Source: Eonycteris spelaea (Eukaryota; Chordata; Mammalia; Chiroptera; Pteropodidae). From it: a stretch of 64,000 nt of DNA. Every line of letters starts with the position of its first letter. Within the stretch, counting starts at the first letter, position 1. Positions 50,412 to 62,400 of the stretch are shown here, one piece after another. Below the pieces are notes generated by a model. It was given only the letters and a program-made list of their open reading frames with translations, was not told the DNA's origin and made no database searches. The stretch spans positions 1,178,001-1,242,000 of the forward strand of contig PUFA01000144.1 in NCBI GenBank assembly GCA_003508835.1, given 5' to 3'. Made by a program: the position numbers and the translations under genes.

Positions 50412-50896
50412 ATGGAAGTCATCGCGGGGGACATGTATGAAAACGCCACCAACATCTCCACCAACTTCTTTTCTGTGCTTGACACTCACGGAGCCCAAGC
50501 TGCTTCCTTCCCATTCAACTTCAGCTATGGTGACTATGACATGCCCTTGGATGAAGATGAGGATGTGACCAATTCCCGAACTTTCTTTGCCGCCAAGATT
50601 GTCATTGGCATGGCCCTGGTGGGCATCATGCTGGTCTGTGGTGTCGGCAACTTCATCTTCATCGTCGCCCTGGCCCGCTACAAGAAGCTGCGCAACCTCA
50701 CCAACTTGTTCATTGCCAACCTGGCCGTCTCTGATTTCCTGGTGGCCATTGTCTGCTGCCCCTTTGAAATGGACTACTACGTGGTGCGCCAGCTCTCCTG
50801 GAAGCATGGCCACGTCCTGTGTGCCTCTGTCAACTACCTGCGCACTGTCTCTCTCTACGTCTCCACCAACGCCCTGCTGGCCATTGCCATCGACAG
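50412..50896 (+). CDS. PROKR1: Prokineticin receptor 1, first coding exon (N-terminus to TM3)
   Basis: Encodes residues 1-161 plus two bases of codon 162. The start is the ATG at 50412. The same frame stays open back to a TAG at 50310-50312 but contains no earlier ATG, and the N-terminus [14 protein letters not shown] aligns with the short PROKR1 N-terminus. The extracellular tail has three N-glycosylation sequons (N11, N14, N36) and an acidic stretch (about 47-51). TM1 is about 62-87, TM2 about 97-120 with the class A Leu-Ala-x-x-Asp motif (D108), and TM3 about 137-160, starting at C137, which is expected to pair with C217. The exon ends in the Asp-Arg of the DRY motif and is followed by a GTAAGT donor. 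In this family the receptor binds the AVIT peptides PROK1/PROK2 and couples mainly to Gq and calcium release. N-terminal residues fit PROKR1 better than PROKR2. Confidence 0.96.
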
Positions 50897-53029
50897 GTAA
50901 GTGAAGGGACATTGGAATTGTTCATTGCAGTTGTGTTGAATGAGAGATATCTGTACTGCTCAAAGATGTGGATGCACAAAGGCTTAAAAGTTGGCCCATG
51001 ACTGAATAGTGAGGAGAGTTCTAGATTTCCAGCTGGCAGGCAGAAGGTGGCAGAGGCCCGCTGAGTTGAGCAGTAGGAGGGCTTTTGATCCCCCTTCGAT
51101 ATAAACATGCTTCTAGGTATTGTATCTGTTCAAGGTCTATAGAGGTAAGAGAGGTAAGAGACACTGTGGAGGGACAAGATAAAGTTCCAGATAGGTACCT
51201 CTTGAATCAACTTCAATATCCTGAGGGAGGTTTCTGTGTCTAAAGACTTCCTCTACTAAAACAGGACCCCTCTACATGAATTGATTTTAAAATAAGATTG
51301 AAGGATTTGTTTTGAAACAACAACAAAAGGCAACATAAGCTTACTTACTCTTTTAGTTGTTGCATTAATCAGTTTGCTCCCTTTTATACATATGCATGCG
51401 ACAGTGCAGAAGACTTGTTTCTAGTGATGGTAAATAAAACCAATAAGAGCAGCCAATGCGAATCTTTCTGATGTTATGTTTAGTCTTTTCATTTAAATGA
51501 GTATGTTTTCTTGTGCTAATGGACCAAGATGGTTTTTGTTCCCTTGGGACAATCTTTGCAGATGTAAAGATAGTTACCTTGAGGGTCAAATCAGGCCTCT
51601 GTGTACTTGGATGTGAACAGCCTGTCTCTCTCCCTTAACCCAGAGAACCTGAAGCACAGATATCTCCCTGTTCCATGGCCTTAGGGCTCTGGTGGAGTTT
51701 GATCCTGCTCCTCACAGTCAGGACACCCCAGGACAATGTTCTGGGGATGAGCACAATAAGGAGCCTGTTTTCTGGAGTCATAGGCAGGATAACCTGGAAT
51801 CAGCTCAAACTTGAGAAAAGGGAGTTAAGAAGGAACCTGGCTTTAAAACCGCTGAAGGGTGAAGCCTTGGCCTCTTTCCTCCAGGGAAGGATGTCAGGGA
51901 ATTAGCAGCTAAAACCACCCTTGGTCTGTCACCCGGTAGAAGGTGCTTAGAGGTGTCATCCCTGCAGGGGGCTACTTCTCCTTGGCCAAGGTCTTCCATT
52001 TGAGTCATGGAGCCACACAGTATTTTGTCTATCCAGGCATGGACCCTAAGTAGACCTACAGAAGAAGCAGAAGATGGACAGTCAAGCAGGGTATCTGACC
52101 CCTAAGTCTCCTTCAGAGTTGTCAAGGAAGAGCTCTAGGGACCTTAGTTCTGACTTTTTCTAAAAGAAGAAGCTGCCATCATCTCTCTCAGTGCACCAGC
52201 AGATAGAGCACATGGGTCATTTCCTGAAGTTTCACTCCAGCAGGACATGTTTTCACAGGGGTGCTCTCAGCCCCTGAAAGTGGGTTAGGTAGGTGCCTGT
52301 TGTGTGGTGGGACTCTGCCCTCTGGATGAGATGCATTTCACCATGTTGGGGTCCACTTGTCGAAAGGGGTAACACTGTAGTAGGGAATGGCTTCAGGAGG
52401 AGGGAAGCCAAAGTAAGTTATTGGGCACTGGGTTACTTTGAACGTGTAAGAGGTAAGATCTATGTCAATCAATTCCTCTCAATCTCCTGAACTTCCTTAA
52501 GCTCAAATCCTACTTTCATACCAAACTCTGCTTATCTAAAATACTACAGGCATTTCTCTTTCAGCTTGAGTTTAGATAATGCGATTTAGATATAATAACA
52601 AAAATTAATTGGAGAACTTGCTCCACATCATGGAGTCTGCTATTGTTTAGAGTGGGGCCGTGAAAGGAAACTTGCACCCAGACTTTAGGGAAAGCACTGT
52701 TGCCTGAACAGGGCTGTCCTGAGGCCTTGGCCAATTAACCAGCTGCTCCAATGAATTAAGTTCCTTTACTGATGTTTGTGGTCTTTCCTTCAAATTGTTT
52801 TAATTTTTGTGTTTTGACCATCTAATTTCAATTTTGTGGTCTAGGACCTCATTGATTCCTATCTGGTCTCATGTTTTGTTCAGGATTTGATCAGTGGTTT
52901 TCAGGTTTGATTTGGTTAGTTTTGGGCAACTAAATTTTATCTTGATATAACAAATGTACCTACAGTTTTAAAAGTAGCTTTATTTTTTTATAAATTTTTT
53001 GTAGGAATAATGTTAGTGGTTATTCTCTG

Positions 53030-53215
53030 GGTTTTAAATACCTGTTGTACCACCTATTAGCTGTAGGGCCTTGTGTTAGTTATTTGATCACTGTCAGTTT
53101 TCTCATGTATAAAATGGGAATAATAAGAAAATCTACTGGGTTGCTTTGAGGATTAAATTAAACAATATAGATAATTGTTTAGAACAATGCATAAAACAGA
53201 GTAACCATAAATTGT
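53030..53215 (+). repeat. MIR SINE
   Basis: 'ttattagctgtagggccttgtgttagttatttgatcactgtcagttttctcatgtataaaatgggaataataag' is a diverged sense MIR in the PROKR1 intron. Confidence 0.75.
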
Positions 53216-53684
53216 GAAATTGTAATTCTTGAATTAAAGGAATAACAACAACAACAACAATAACAACAAAACAGATAAATGAATATTTCTGATTGGCTAA
53301 TCTATTTGTCATCATCGAAGTGATTGTTTTTATGATGTGATTTACAAAGTAATAATATGAAGTTTTTAAGAAAACCAGCTATCAAGACAGAACAGAACAG
53401 ACCATTTATCTTCTACCTGCCTAGACTTCTCTGTTTCTCTTATTGGCTCCATGGTTCTCTCAAGCATCTAAACTAGCAAGTCTCCTCTGGCCTGGACACT
53501 CTCACCTTTTCTCCAGCATTCGTTCCATTTTTAGGTCCTGCCAGTACTCACCCCTCCTTCCCACTTGTTCACTCAGGGCTATCCTAGTCTCCTTTTGATC
53601 TTCCTGTCTTCGGTGTCTCTTGGTCTGCTCTCTGCCAACTCTCCTCCCTCACAATCCATTCTAAACTTTCAATCATTCATTTAT

Positions 53685-54090
53685 TTAAACAATGCATTTT
53701 TGTAGAGTGACTGCGATGTGACAGATACCATTCTAAGCACTGTGGATATGATGGTGAATAAGAAAAAAAGCTCCTTACCCTCATGGAGCTGACATACATG
53801 GATGGAGAGAATTAATAGGTAAACAAACAAGAAGGTAATTTCAGAGCATGAGAAATGCTCTGAACAAAATAAAAACAAACACACACAAAAATCTTGAGAG
53901 TGACAAGATGGGAGCTAGTCTAGGTGTAGAGTCAGGAAAAGTGCCTTTGAGGAGAAGGCATTTGAACCTGCCTCTGAATGATGAAAAAAAAAAAAAAAAG
54001 CCAGCTTTCTGAAAATTGAGAAAAAGTATTCCAGACAAAGGAAATTATAAGTACAGAGGCCCTGAGACAGGAACAAACCTGATGGGTTCT
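53685..54090 (-). repeat. Ancient LINE-derived repeat in the PROKR1 intron
   Basis: 'gacagataccattctaagcactgtggatatgatggtgaataag', 'ccttaccctcatggagctgacatac' and 'aagtacagaggccctgagacagg' match the same old family as 22960-23700. An A16 run lies at about 53984-53999. Confidence 0.65.
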
Positions 54091-54119
54091 AGGAACAGAA
54101 AGAAGGCCCCTGTCACCTG

Positions 54120-54420
54120 AGGGAAGAAAGCAAGACTGCAGCCCAGTTAATCTTCTGTCTTGTACATGTCCCCTCTCTCTGGCTCAAAAGACTTCCAATA
54201 ACTCCATTGTATATAAAATATGGCTTAAACCCCTTCGCCTGCTCTTGCAACCTTTTATTATTGAGCCCCAGCCTGCCTCCAGTCTCATGCTGGGTAAACC
54301 CATTATATGTCCTGTTTTCCAAAAAAGGTTGCAATCTTTTTGAAAACTGTCACCATGGCTGGCTACGTTTCTATTTGTTCAGTGCCAGGCACTGCTGACA
54401 ATGAAGTTTCACTAAAATCC
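54120..54420 (+). repeat. L2-like 3' region
   Basis: 'ctggctcaaaagacttccaataactcc' and 'tgcctccagtctcatgctgggtaaaccc' resemble L2 text, strongly diverged. Confidence 0.45.
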
Positions 54421-55644
54421 TAAGTGCCCAGAATTCACAGACAGCAAAAGGTTGTAAAAGAGGTAAGACATAATCCCTGCTCTAAGGAGCTTACCATCTA
54501 GAGTGGGGTGGGGTGAATGGGTGAGAGCTAACACTTATGAAACAATTAGAAGATAAAGGATAAATTTTAAATGAAATTTAGAGAAGGGCGAGATAATTGC
54601 GTACCTGAGTAGTCAAAGGAGTCTTTATGGAAGAGGGAGGTTTTTAACTGGCTCTCAGCACATTATAATCTGCAAAGTAAAGGGAAGGTTTTCCAAGGGG
54701 GTAGAACAGTGTTTACCAAGGTTTCCAAAAGGTGGGAATGCTTGAGGTATGAGGTCTCTTGGGGAGGTATGTGGGATAGAAGCAAAGAACATATGAGGGT
54801 AGAGATCAGAAAGGATAGGGCCATATTCCAGAAGATCTCAAAATCTAGGCACAGGGAGTCAGACCTGATGGCAGCAGGAACTGAAAAAGATTAAAAAGGA
54901 CCCCATACCTCCAGATTGGGGTTTCCTCTTTGATATGGAGCCATCTACACTGTCCTTGAGGTGTATCCCTCAGATCCCAGAGCATGTGGGGCACTGGGGC
55001 CCCTCCATTCTTTTATCCAGAATCCAGGGGAAACTGGTCAGCCTGCCTGCCCATTGATAACTCTCCTCTTCTGTCCGAATGAGGCCAGCAAAGGCACGAG
55101 TAACCATATTCAGCCCTAGGTAGCACAAATGCTTTCCAGTGAACTTGTCAGTCAGAGCTGGCTGGCCCAAGGAGCGGGTCATGAAATCCCCACCCATCCC
55201 ATGACCGGCCTAGTAGCTATTGCAACTGCCACTACCATGGTTTGACTGGGGCTGGGTCCTGAGGACAGAGAGGAAGCTCAAATGATTTTTGTTTAATCAC
55301 CCAGACTACTATTATCACACAATTACTGCCTGGACATTTCTTTGTCTAGCAGCCTTTATTTTTTGTTCTCTGAAAATGTTGGCTCAAAGTGGTTCTGGAC
55401 CTGAGCCATTGTAGTGGTAGACACACAGGGCAAGCCAAGGGCATATTCATAAGTGGAGAAAAGTATCTGTCAATTGCCTGACTTGTTTTTGGAACATCAA
55501 TAAGTAGGAACCAACTGTGATGGAGAGAATGGATGAGAAGGACAGCTAAGGTGCCATGAGTATAGTAGGAAGGGTATTGCTTGCCCTGGTTGGAAAGGGA
55601 GAAAACAAATGGCATATTTGAGAGCCCACTGGATTTGGAGATAT

Positions 55645-55860
55645 GGATGGGTGTGCATCATGATTCTGTCAATTTCCAACTATGTGGTTTTTGGCAGATT
55701 ATTTAATTTTTCCAAACCTTAGTTTGCTCATCTGTAAAATGGGCATCTTTTCTCTCTTACATATTCAGTAGAATTGAGATTATCTAATGAGAATGTGGAT
55801 TTGAAAATATTTTGTAAATTGTAAACTGCTTTACAAGCATAAGCTAGTAGTACTAATACT
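55645..55860 (+). repeat. MIR SINE
   Basis: 'actatgtggtttttggcagattatttaatttttccaaaccttagtttgctcatctgtaaaatgggcatc' is a sense MIR core. Confidence 0.8.
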
Positions 55861-56234
55861 AGATTTTGGAGTTCTAATCCTAGCATAGTCAAAGTTGGTG
55901 GAGAGCCTTAAAATAATTTCTGAAGTTTGCTTATTGGTAAATGTATTTGGAAGGCCTTTTGCATAGTTTCTGGCGCTAACCTTGGGGATGAGTTAGGGTG
56001 ATGTCAGAGAATGCCAGGATAAAATAACTATCTGATGGATAGTCCCAGATGACCCTGATGATTAGTTTTGATGTGAAGATAAATAGATATAATGAAGTAG
56101 AAAGTTATAGAGTACTTGCAAATGCAGTATTTGCCAAGAAAAGGTAAAAGAAAATGGCTATGCATACAGAATAGCTCTGAAAAAAAAATTTTAGGATGCT
56201 AGTAGTTTCTTGTGTGTTAAGGGCCTATTGTTGT

Positions 56235-56410
56235 TTATATGCAGTTTCTGATTGGAGCCTCACAGTATCTCTGTGAAGCTGATGAGTCAAGTGATATTCC
56301 CATGTTACAGGTGAGGAAAGTGAGCCCACAATGCTAAGAAAATTACTCAAATTCATATAACAGGTTTGTGGCAAAGCTAAGATTAGATTCTTGGTCTTCT
56401 GACTCCTAGA
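56235..56410 (-). repeat. MIR SINE
   Basis: 'catgttacaggtgaggaaagtgagcccacaatgctaagaaaattactcaaattcatataacaggtttgtggcaaagctaagattagattcttggtcttctgac' is a reverse MIR. Confidence 0.8.
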
Positions 56411-57849
56411 TTGGCATTCTCTACTACTTGTTCATTGAAAAAACACTTTGACTTTGAAACATCATGAAGGTTTAGGAAGTTACTATTGGGAAAAGAAGGA
56501 ATTGAGTTATATAGTGAAAATTAATATACTAAACAAGTATGACTATAGAAATATTCTTTGACAGAGTAATCAACAGAACATGGTGGGGTAGATAAGGAGA
56601 GAGCTAGTGAGAGCAAAAGCACAAGATTCTTAGTTTTTGTTATGAGTCAGAGTAAGTTTGGTGCTCTCATTGTGGCAGGAACACCATGGTCTTTGTGAAG
56701 GGCCCATACATGTACATTAACAAAAGCACTGCCAACATCCTGCAGACACTGCCATTCCACCCTTCAGCACTCAAGAGATTGGTGAGAGTGCCAGGGATTA
56801 TTGCTGATGGCAGAGCGTGTTGAGCAGCCATCTTGGTGTCCGGAGGGTGGACCCAACCAATCCAACTTCACCTAACATCTGGGAGATAGAACACAGCAGG
56901 AGTTTCATTCCAGTTAACTCTCCAAATGACATTTGATGGAGCCGGCTGCAAGTGTTGGAGGCAGGAGGAAACAGCAGAAACAGCAGAAATATAATCAGAA
57001 GAAAAAATAAGGATAAACCTCCTCTTCCAATCAAAAGCCCAAGAAAGATGACATTAAAGGATTGATTTCAAAGGAAACAGAATTGGCTTGGCTTTCCTTC
57101 AGGCCCCTGTCACATTTGCTCTTGGCTCTATCTGGGATAAGCTGTGGGCACCTGAGAATGTGTTTATTTCCATTGTTGATTAGTCATTCCCTCCCACTTC
57201 ACTTCCTATCTTTCTCTTTCTCTAGCTTCCACCCCCCTGCCCAGCACAAAAAGTCTTCCAGGAAACCAGAGCTGTCCGTATAAGTATGTACACTCTCTTT
57301 GGGAAGGAGGTTTCATACCGCAGGAATGACTCACATCCCCCAGAAAGTGCTCTCTCTTCATTCCTGGACCACTGTGGTAACAGGAGTGTGGTTTTTTTGG
57401 AGAGAACAAAAGCAATATCTTTTACTGTCTGGTGCTTTGTGGTTAAAAAAAAAAAATTCACGTATATCTCAGCTGATTTTCACATTAACCTAGTGAGATA
57501 GGGTTAAATGTTTTCTATGAAGGGTCTTATGGTATACGACCTTGAGCAAGTCACTCATCTCTCACTTGGCCTCTGTTTTTCTGCCTGGAAAAGAAAATAA
57601 ATGTTCACATATTTTTCATCCCCCTTTGCATGCAGAGCAATGTTTTTAAAAATGTGGAATGAAGACAAAACTTTGCCCACTGCTTCCACTGGAAAGGGCA
57701 AGTTCTCCCAACAAGTCTTTGGAATTATCAGGCCTTCTTAGCTTTAAACTGTGAGGGTAATTAAGATGAATGGCCCTGAAAACAGGAAAGCCCTGGGAAT
57801 AGTGTCATGGTAGAAACTGATGGGAGGCGTTATTATTCCATTTAATAAT

Positions 57850-58035
57850 AAATAATTACCATTTACTGAGTACACATTTAAAACTGTCAGGAATGGTGTA
57901 GACATTAGCATATTTAATCCTAAAAACAAACAAATACTTTTGCCGATAAGATAACTGAGATTCGGAGATTAAATAAAACTTGCCTGAGGTTGCAACAGCT
58001 AGCAAGGGGTGGAACTGGGGTTTACGTTTAAGTCT
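57850..58035 (-). repeat. MIR SINE
   Basis: 'taccatttactgagtacac..attagcatatttaatcctaaaaac' then 'ataactgagattcggagattaaataaaacttgcctgaggttgcaacagctagcaaggggtggaactgggg' is a reverse MIR ending about 120 bases before the second PROKR1 coding exon. Confidence 0.82.
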
Positions 58036-58157
58036 GACTTGCTTGAAAGCCCATATGCCATTGTGTTTTATCTCCACACACACCATTCTGAGCAACAATA
58101 CTATCATCATCTAGCACTTCCTTGTCACAGTGGTTGACCCATTTGTGTTTGTCCTAG

Positions 58158-58854
58158 ATATCTGGCCATTGTCCACCCGCTGAGACCCCGGATGAAATAC
58201 CAAACAGCCACTGGCTTGATTGCCTTGGTGTGGGTGGTGTCCACCCTCATCGCCATCCCTTCAGCCTACTTCACAACTGAAACGGTCCTCATCATTGTCA
58301 AGAGCCAGGAGAAGATCTTCTGCGGCCAGATATGGCCGGTGGACCAGCAGCTCTACTACAAGTCGTACTTCCTCTTCATCTTCGGCATCGAGTTCGTGGG
58401 CCCCGTGGTCACCATGACCCTGTGCTATGCCAGGATCTCCCGGGAGCTCTGGTTCAAGGCGGTCCCCGGTTTCCAGACGGAGCAGATCCGGAAGCGGCTG
58501 CGCTGCCGCAGGAAGACGGTCCTGGTGCTCATGTGCGTCCTCACCGCCTACGTGCTGTGCTGGGCGCCCTTCTACGGCTTCACCATCGTGCGCGACTTCT
58601 TCCCCAGCGTGTTCGTGAAGGAGAAGCACTTCCTGACGGCCTTCTACATCGTGGAGTGCATCGCCATGAGCAATAGCATGATCAATACCCTGTGCTTCGT
58701 GACCGTCAAGAACAACACCATCAAGTATTTCAAGAGGATCATGCTGCTCCACTGGAAGTCTTCTCATAGTGGGAGTAAGTCCAGCGCGGACCTTGATCTC
58801 AAAACCACGGGAGTGCCTGCCACTGAAGAGGTGGACTGCATCAGACTAAAATAA
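58158..58854 (+). CDS. PROKR1: Prokineticin receptor 1, second coding exon (DRY motif to C-terminus)
   Basis: The acceptor is TTTGTCCTAG ending at 58157 and the stop is TAA at 58852-58854. The A at 58158 completes Arg162, giving D161-R162-Y163. TM4 is about 180-200. The second extracellular loop carries C217 (disulfide partner of C137). TM5 is about 229-252 and TM6 about 283-305 with C296-W-A-P299. TM7 is about 321-343 and carries N338-T-L-C-F in place of the canonical NPxxY, a variant I recall as normal for prokineticin receptors. The third intracellular loop is basic (RKRLRCRRK). The C-terminus ends EEVDCIRLK, as in PROKR1/2. The two exons total 1182 bases, 393 residues plus stop, equal to the length I know for human PROKR1. 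Codons in this exon are clearly GC-rich at third positions compared with the flanks. The gene appears intact. Confidence 0.97.
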
Positions 58855-61520
58855 TCCTATGGACCTTTCAAAGTTTAAACACAGACAGGCTCTTTGGGAC
58901 AGAGACCAGTGTGTGTAGATACATGTTATCACCCGGGAACTGTCGGTTTTCTGCAGAAGGCATCGTAAATGGACAACTGTGTGAACACTGTGAACAAGGA
59001 GCTCAGATTTTCTAAAACTGGTGTGATTAGACACCGTTACCAGTGACTGACACTCATTGAATGTCTAATTTGTGCAGAGTAAGCATTGGTGAAACCTATA
59101 TATGTTGACAACATTTAAGTGTCAAAAAAGAAAATAGGGATTAAATCAAGAAAAATGGAGTACAGACAGCCTGGAATAAAGAGATTCCAGAAGGGAACCC
59201 AAGTAGGTACCAGGACTGTTGTACATGGTTTGTAGGGTGAGGGTCCCTCTGGGCCATTTCAGCTACTCACCAGACACTGATGTAGCCAATTTTAAGATTG
59301 TTCTTAGGCTTGAGTTCACTCCTAACATTTGTGGGGTTGGAGGCAGGATGCAAAGCTGGCTCTTGATTTTTCCTTCACCATTTCTCATCCCTGCTCTTGA
59401 CTCTCACTGTGAGGAGTCTGCATGCACACGGACACCCAAGTATGCATGGCCAAGTTTTGTCCAAACCCTCTTCTCCCACATAGCACCATCTCCACGTCCC
59501 ACTCAGGTAAGGCTCATCGTCTGGAAGAGGGACCTGGAGAAGATGCCACGTAGACCCTGGAATCCATTTGGATGGGGAATTACAGGGTTTGGGGCACCTG
59601 GAACAACTCAAGAGGAGAAAGCCTGGGCTCGAGATGGGTATGTCCCCTTGGCTCAGTGGTTTTCTCACCCCATAGGGAGGGGAGCAAGTAGAGGACCTCT
59701 GAAACTATGGAGCTCAAGGAAGGGGCTCAGGTTCTCTGGGTTTAAGGGTGATATGTTTCCACCTCTTGGGTATTCTGGCTAGTAGTAATTAGACTTCTCC
59801 TTAAGTCCCTCTCTTCCATCTCACATTTCCAGCTTGTGAAGCATAGAATCTTTGAAAGTGGCTACAATACCTCGTGGATGTGGCTATCAGCCATTTTTCC
59901 ATTCCCACCACTTTTACCCTCATTGGAATGATTTGAGGGCAAGTTGTCTTTGTCACTGGTGCCTGAATCCCATCATACTCATTATTCCTTTGGATTAAAA
60001 CGTGTTTCTCCTTTAAAATGGAGGTACTTTTAAGAGGGATAACCCATCACATTTTCACCCCTCAGTGTGAATGAAGTCATGCCATCCAGTGGCATGTGAT
60101 GCAGGTCAGTGGTAGAACCCTGGGCACCCAGGAAAGAAAAGGACATACACATGAGTGGTGGTGAGGCAACAACGGGATGACTCCACAGGCTTATTGAGAG
60201 CTTGTCCCACTTTATAACCCCCTCCTTTGTTTGGTGTTTTGAATTTTGGAATTTGGAATTTTGGAACCAGAAGATCTGATTCAGCCTTCCAGGTTTCGTC
60301 ACATGTATGACCCTAGGTAAAGCTTTTTGAAAGGGATGATAATACCTGCAGTGTCTACCAATGAGCTGGTTGTGACAAGCCAATGATACAATATGTGGAA
60401 AAACTCGTTCAACCACACAAGTAATCAAAGAATGGACTAACGACTGTGTAGTGTGCCTGGACAAGGACAAACTTACCTTGGCTTCTGTTATCTATAAACT
60501 TCACTATTTTCCCCTTTCATTATTGTTTATGTAAATATTTCCTTGTATCTCTAACAGTGCTACATGCATTATGTTCTTAAAAATAAGTTGGTACAAAAAG
60601 GCAGAGAAATTTGGTGGCAGAAGTGTGAAAGGAAATGGTAGGTCAGTCTTCAGTCAGAAGATAAGCTCAGAGTTTTAGAAACTTCCAAATTAAAGCATCT
60701 TTGTGATCATGAAAGTATTAGCCATCTTCTTATGCTAGTTCCCAGCCAGCATGAATCTGGGCAATGTGGTATTTGTTTCTCAATCTGTTTTTGTTCTTAT
60801 GTGTGTGTACAGCTGTAGAGTTGACTTGTCCTTTTCTTAAATAATTCTAGAGCAGCACCTTTATAATACTATTTAAGTGATACCTCTATGGCAGTTCCCC
60901 TTCCAAATATAGTTAAGTATTTGAGCAGCAAAGTTTATTTTTTAAAGTTATCTTATTTCCCTGGAAGATACATTTCAAAAACCTATTTTTTCTATTTATT
61001 ATCCAGTATATTTACCCTACAGTTTAATCAGAATACTCTCAAAGAATAAAAACTAATTCAAATGTTAGCCTAAATCCAACATGCCTTGGAAGACAATTCT
61101 TACTTTTAATAAAATCATATTGCATTGTTAAACAGGAAAAGTTAGTTTTTAGACTAAAAAATAATAAAATGATATAATTTATTGCCACTATGTTCACCTT
61201 TTTCATTAGGAATGCTAAACAACAGTTGACTATATTAAATAGGAGCTTTTTATATGTAACAACCAAACCTGTTTCTGCTTTTTGGCGTAAAGTGTACCAA
61301 TTTTCACCCCTTTATCTGTAATATCCCTAAGATATTATGTCTGCTTGTGATTTTATAGTGCATGAAATTGTGTTGATATCAAGTGGAAAAAAATGTACAT
61401 ATATAATCATTCACCATAGTGTTTTTGTAATTTCCACCCCCCATTCTTTTCCTAGTTATAGTGTGATGGTTCTTTGAGTAAACACTGAATAAATGCTATT
61501 CTATGATCATACACATTGTG
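58855..61520 (+). other. PROKR1: PROKR1 3' UTR and downstream flank, with candidate poly(A) signals
   Basis: AATAAA occurs at 59175-59180, about 320 bases after the stop, and again at 61498-61503 in an AT-rich context. A short or a long (about 2.6 kb) 3' UTR is therefore possible. The 59219-59782 open frame starts at TTG and shows no domain, so it is not called a gene. I see no clear repeat in this stretch. Confidence 0.45.
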
Positions 61521-62264
61521 AGAATAGTGCTAACTCATGCTCAGACTGCCTATGAACTTTTCCTCTCCATCCTAAAGAGGTTTAAATGATTTATATTAAT
61601 ACTTTTTAGCATCTAAGTGCAAAGACTGGAAATCTGAAGACCTGTTTACATCTGTTACATAAGCTAAAGCTGAACCTTTGAAGAGGCCTAATATCTGCAC
61701 ATGTAAAGTGAACCAGGAGATGACCTATGATACCACACCTTGTTCAAGTTAGTGGCTGATTCATTGAACTGAGTAGCCTTGGCCAGTAGATGGCTTCTCC
61801 AAAGACGGTGGTAAGCCTAACAAGGTGGTGCTTGTGCTCACATGTTCCTTTTCTGTTCTCTACATATTTGTTTCAATATGCAGAGAGATATGCACCTTGT
61901 CATATACAGATGGATAAAGATGTGATTTTGGAAGATCAAATCACTTTCTTAACTAAAGTAAAAGAAAGGCAGATTTACAGCAAAGCTTTTAGAGATTTTG
62001 CTTAGTGAGTACACATTTAAAAAATAAGTTCTTAAATCAAAGACACCAAAGCATGGTAATAAGGCAGTCACTACGGCAAGCCCTCGAGCGTGAAACAAGT
62101 TCCATGTTCACTTTGGAAAAGAATGCTAAAGAATTTGTGAGAAGGCCAGAAAATTATAAATATGAGTCCTGTTTCTTGAAAAATATGATAAATTTTGGAA
62201 TGAATCCATAAAGAATGATCCAATTCTCCTTCCTAGAGTGTGAGAATATTAAATTCAAGTTATA
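61521..62264. other. Downstream flank without recognisable features
   Basis: Two short open frames (61790-62005 and 62005-62211) sit end to end but show no family signature. I see no repeat I can name. Confidence 0.4.
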
Positions 62265-62400
62265 CATTTTATGGTAGATGAAACTGAAGCCCAGAATGGG
62301 GAAAAGATGTTCAGGGTCACACAACTGGTCACTGTGAGAGCCAGGGTTAGACCCCAAGGCTCCCAGCTCAGTGTAGGGTTTTTTACCACGGTGTTCCTGG
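62265..62400 (-). repeat. MIR SINE fragment
   Basis: 'ggtagatgaaactgaagcccagaatggggaaaagatgttcagggtcacacaactggtcactgtgagagccagggttag' is a reverse MIR. Confidence 0.8.

Larger units (their letters stand above)
50897..58157 (+). other. PROKR1: PROKR1 coding intron (phase 2), 7261 bases
   Basis: GT at 50897 and AG at 58156-58157. The intron falls inside the DRY codons at the end of TM3, the position I recall for PROKR1 and PROKR2 in mammals. It contains MIR copies, L2-like sequence, two pieces of another old repeat, an AAC microsatellite (53239-53270) and one short exon-like ORF near 56679 (see findings). The 50897-52780 part shows no recognisable repeat. Confidence 0.93.

Noticed and set aside
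50376..50912. 178-codon frame on the - strand opposite the first PROKR1 exon
   Set aside because: Antisense shadow of a conserved coding exon; the + strand product is a complete GPCR segment.
58261..58767. 168-codon - strand and 114-codon + strand frames over the second PROKR1 exon
   Set aside because: Out-of-frame shadows caused by GC-rich third positions in the real exon.
59219..59782. 187-codon + strand frame after PROKR1
   Set aside because: Starts at TTG, no domain, lies in the probable 3' UTR/flank; most likely chance.
60030..60470. 146-codon - strand frame
   Set aside because: No recognisable family, no splice or promoter context; consistent with a chance open frame.
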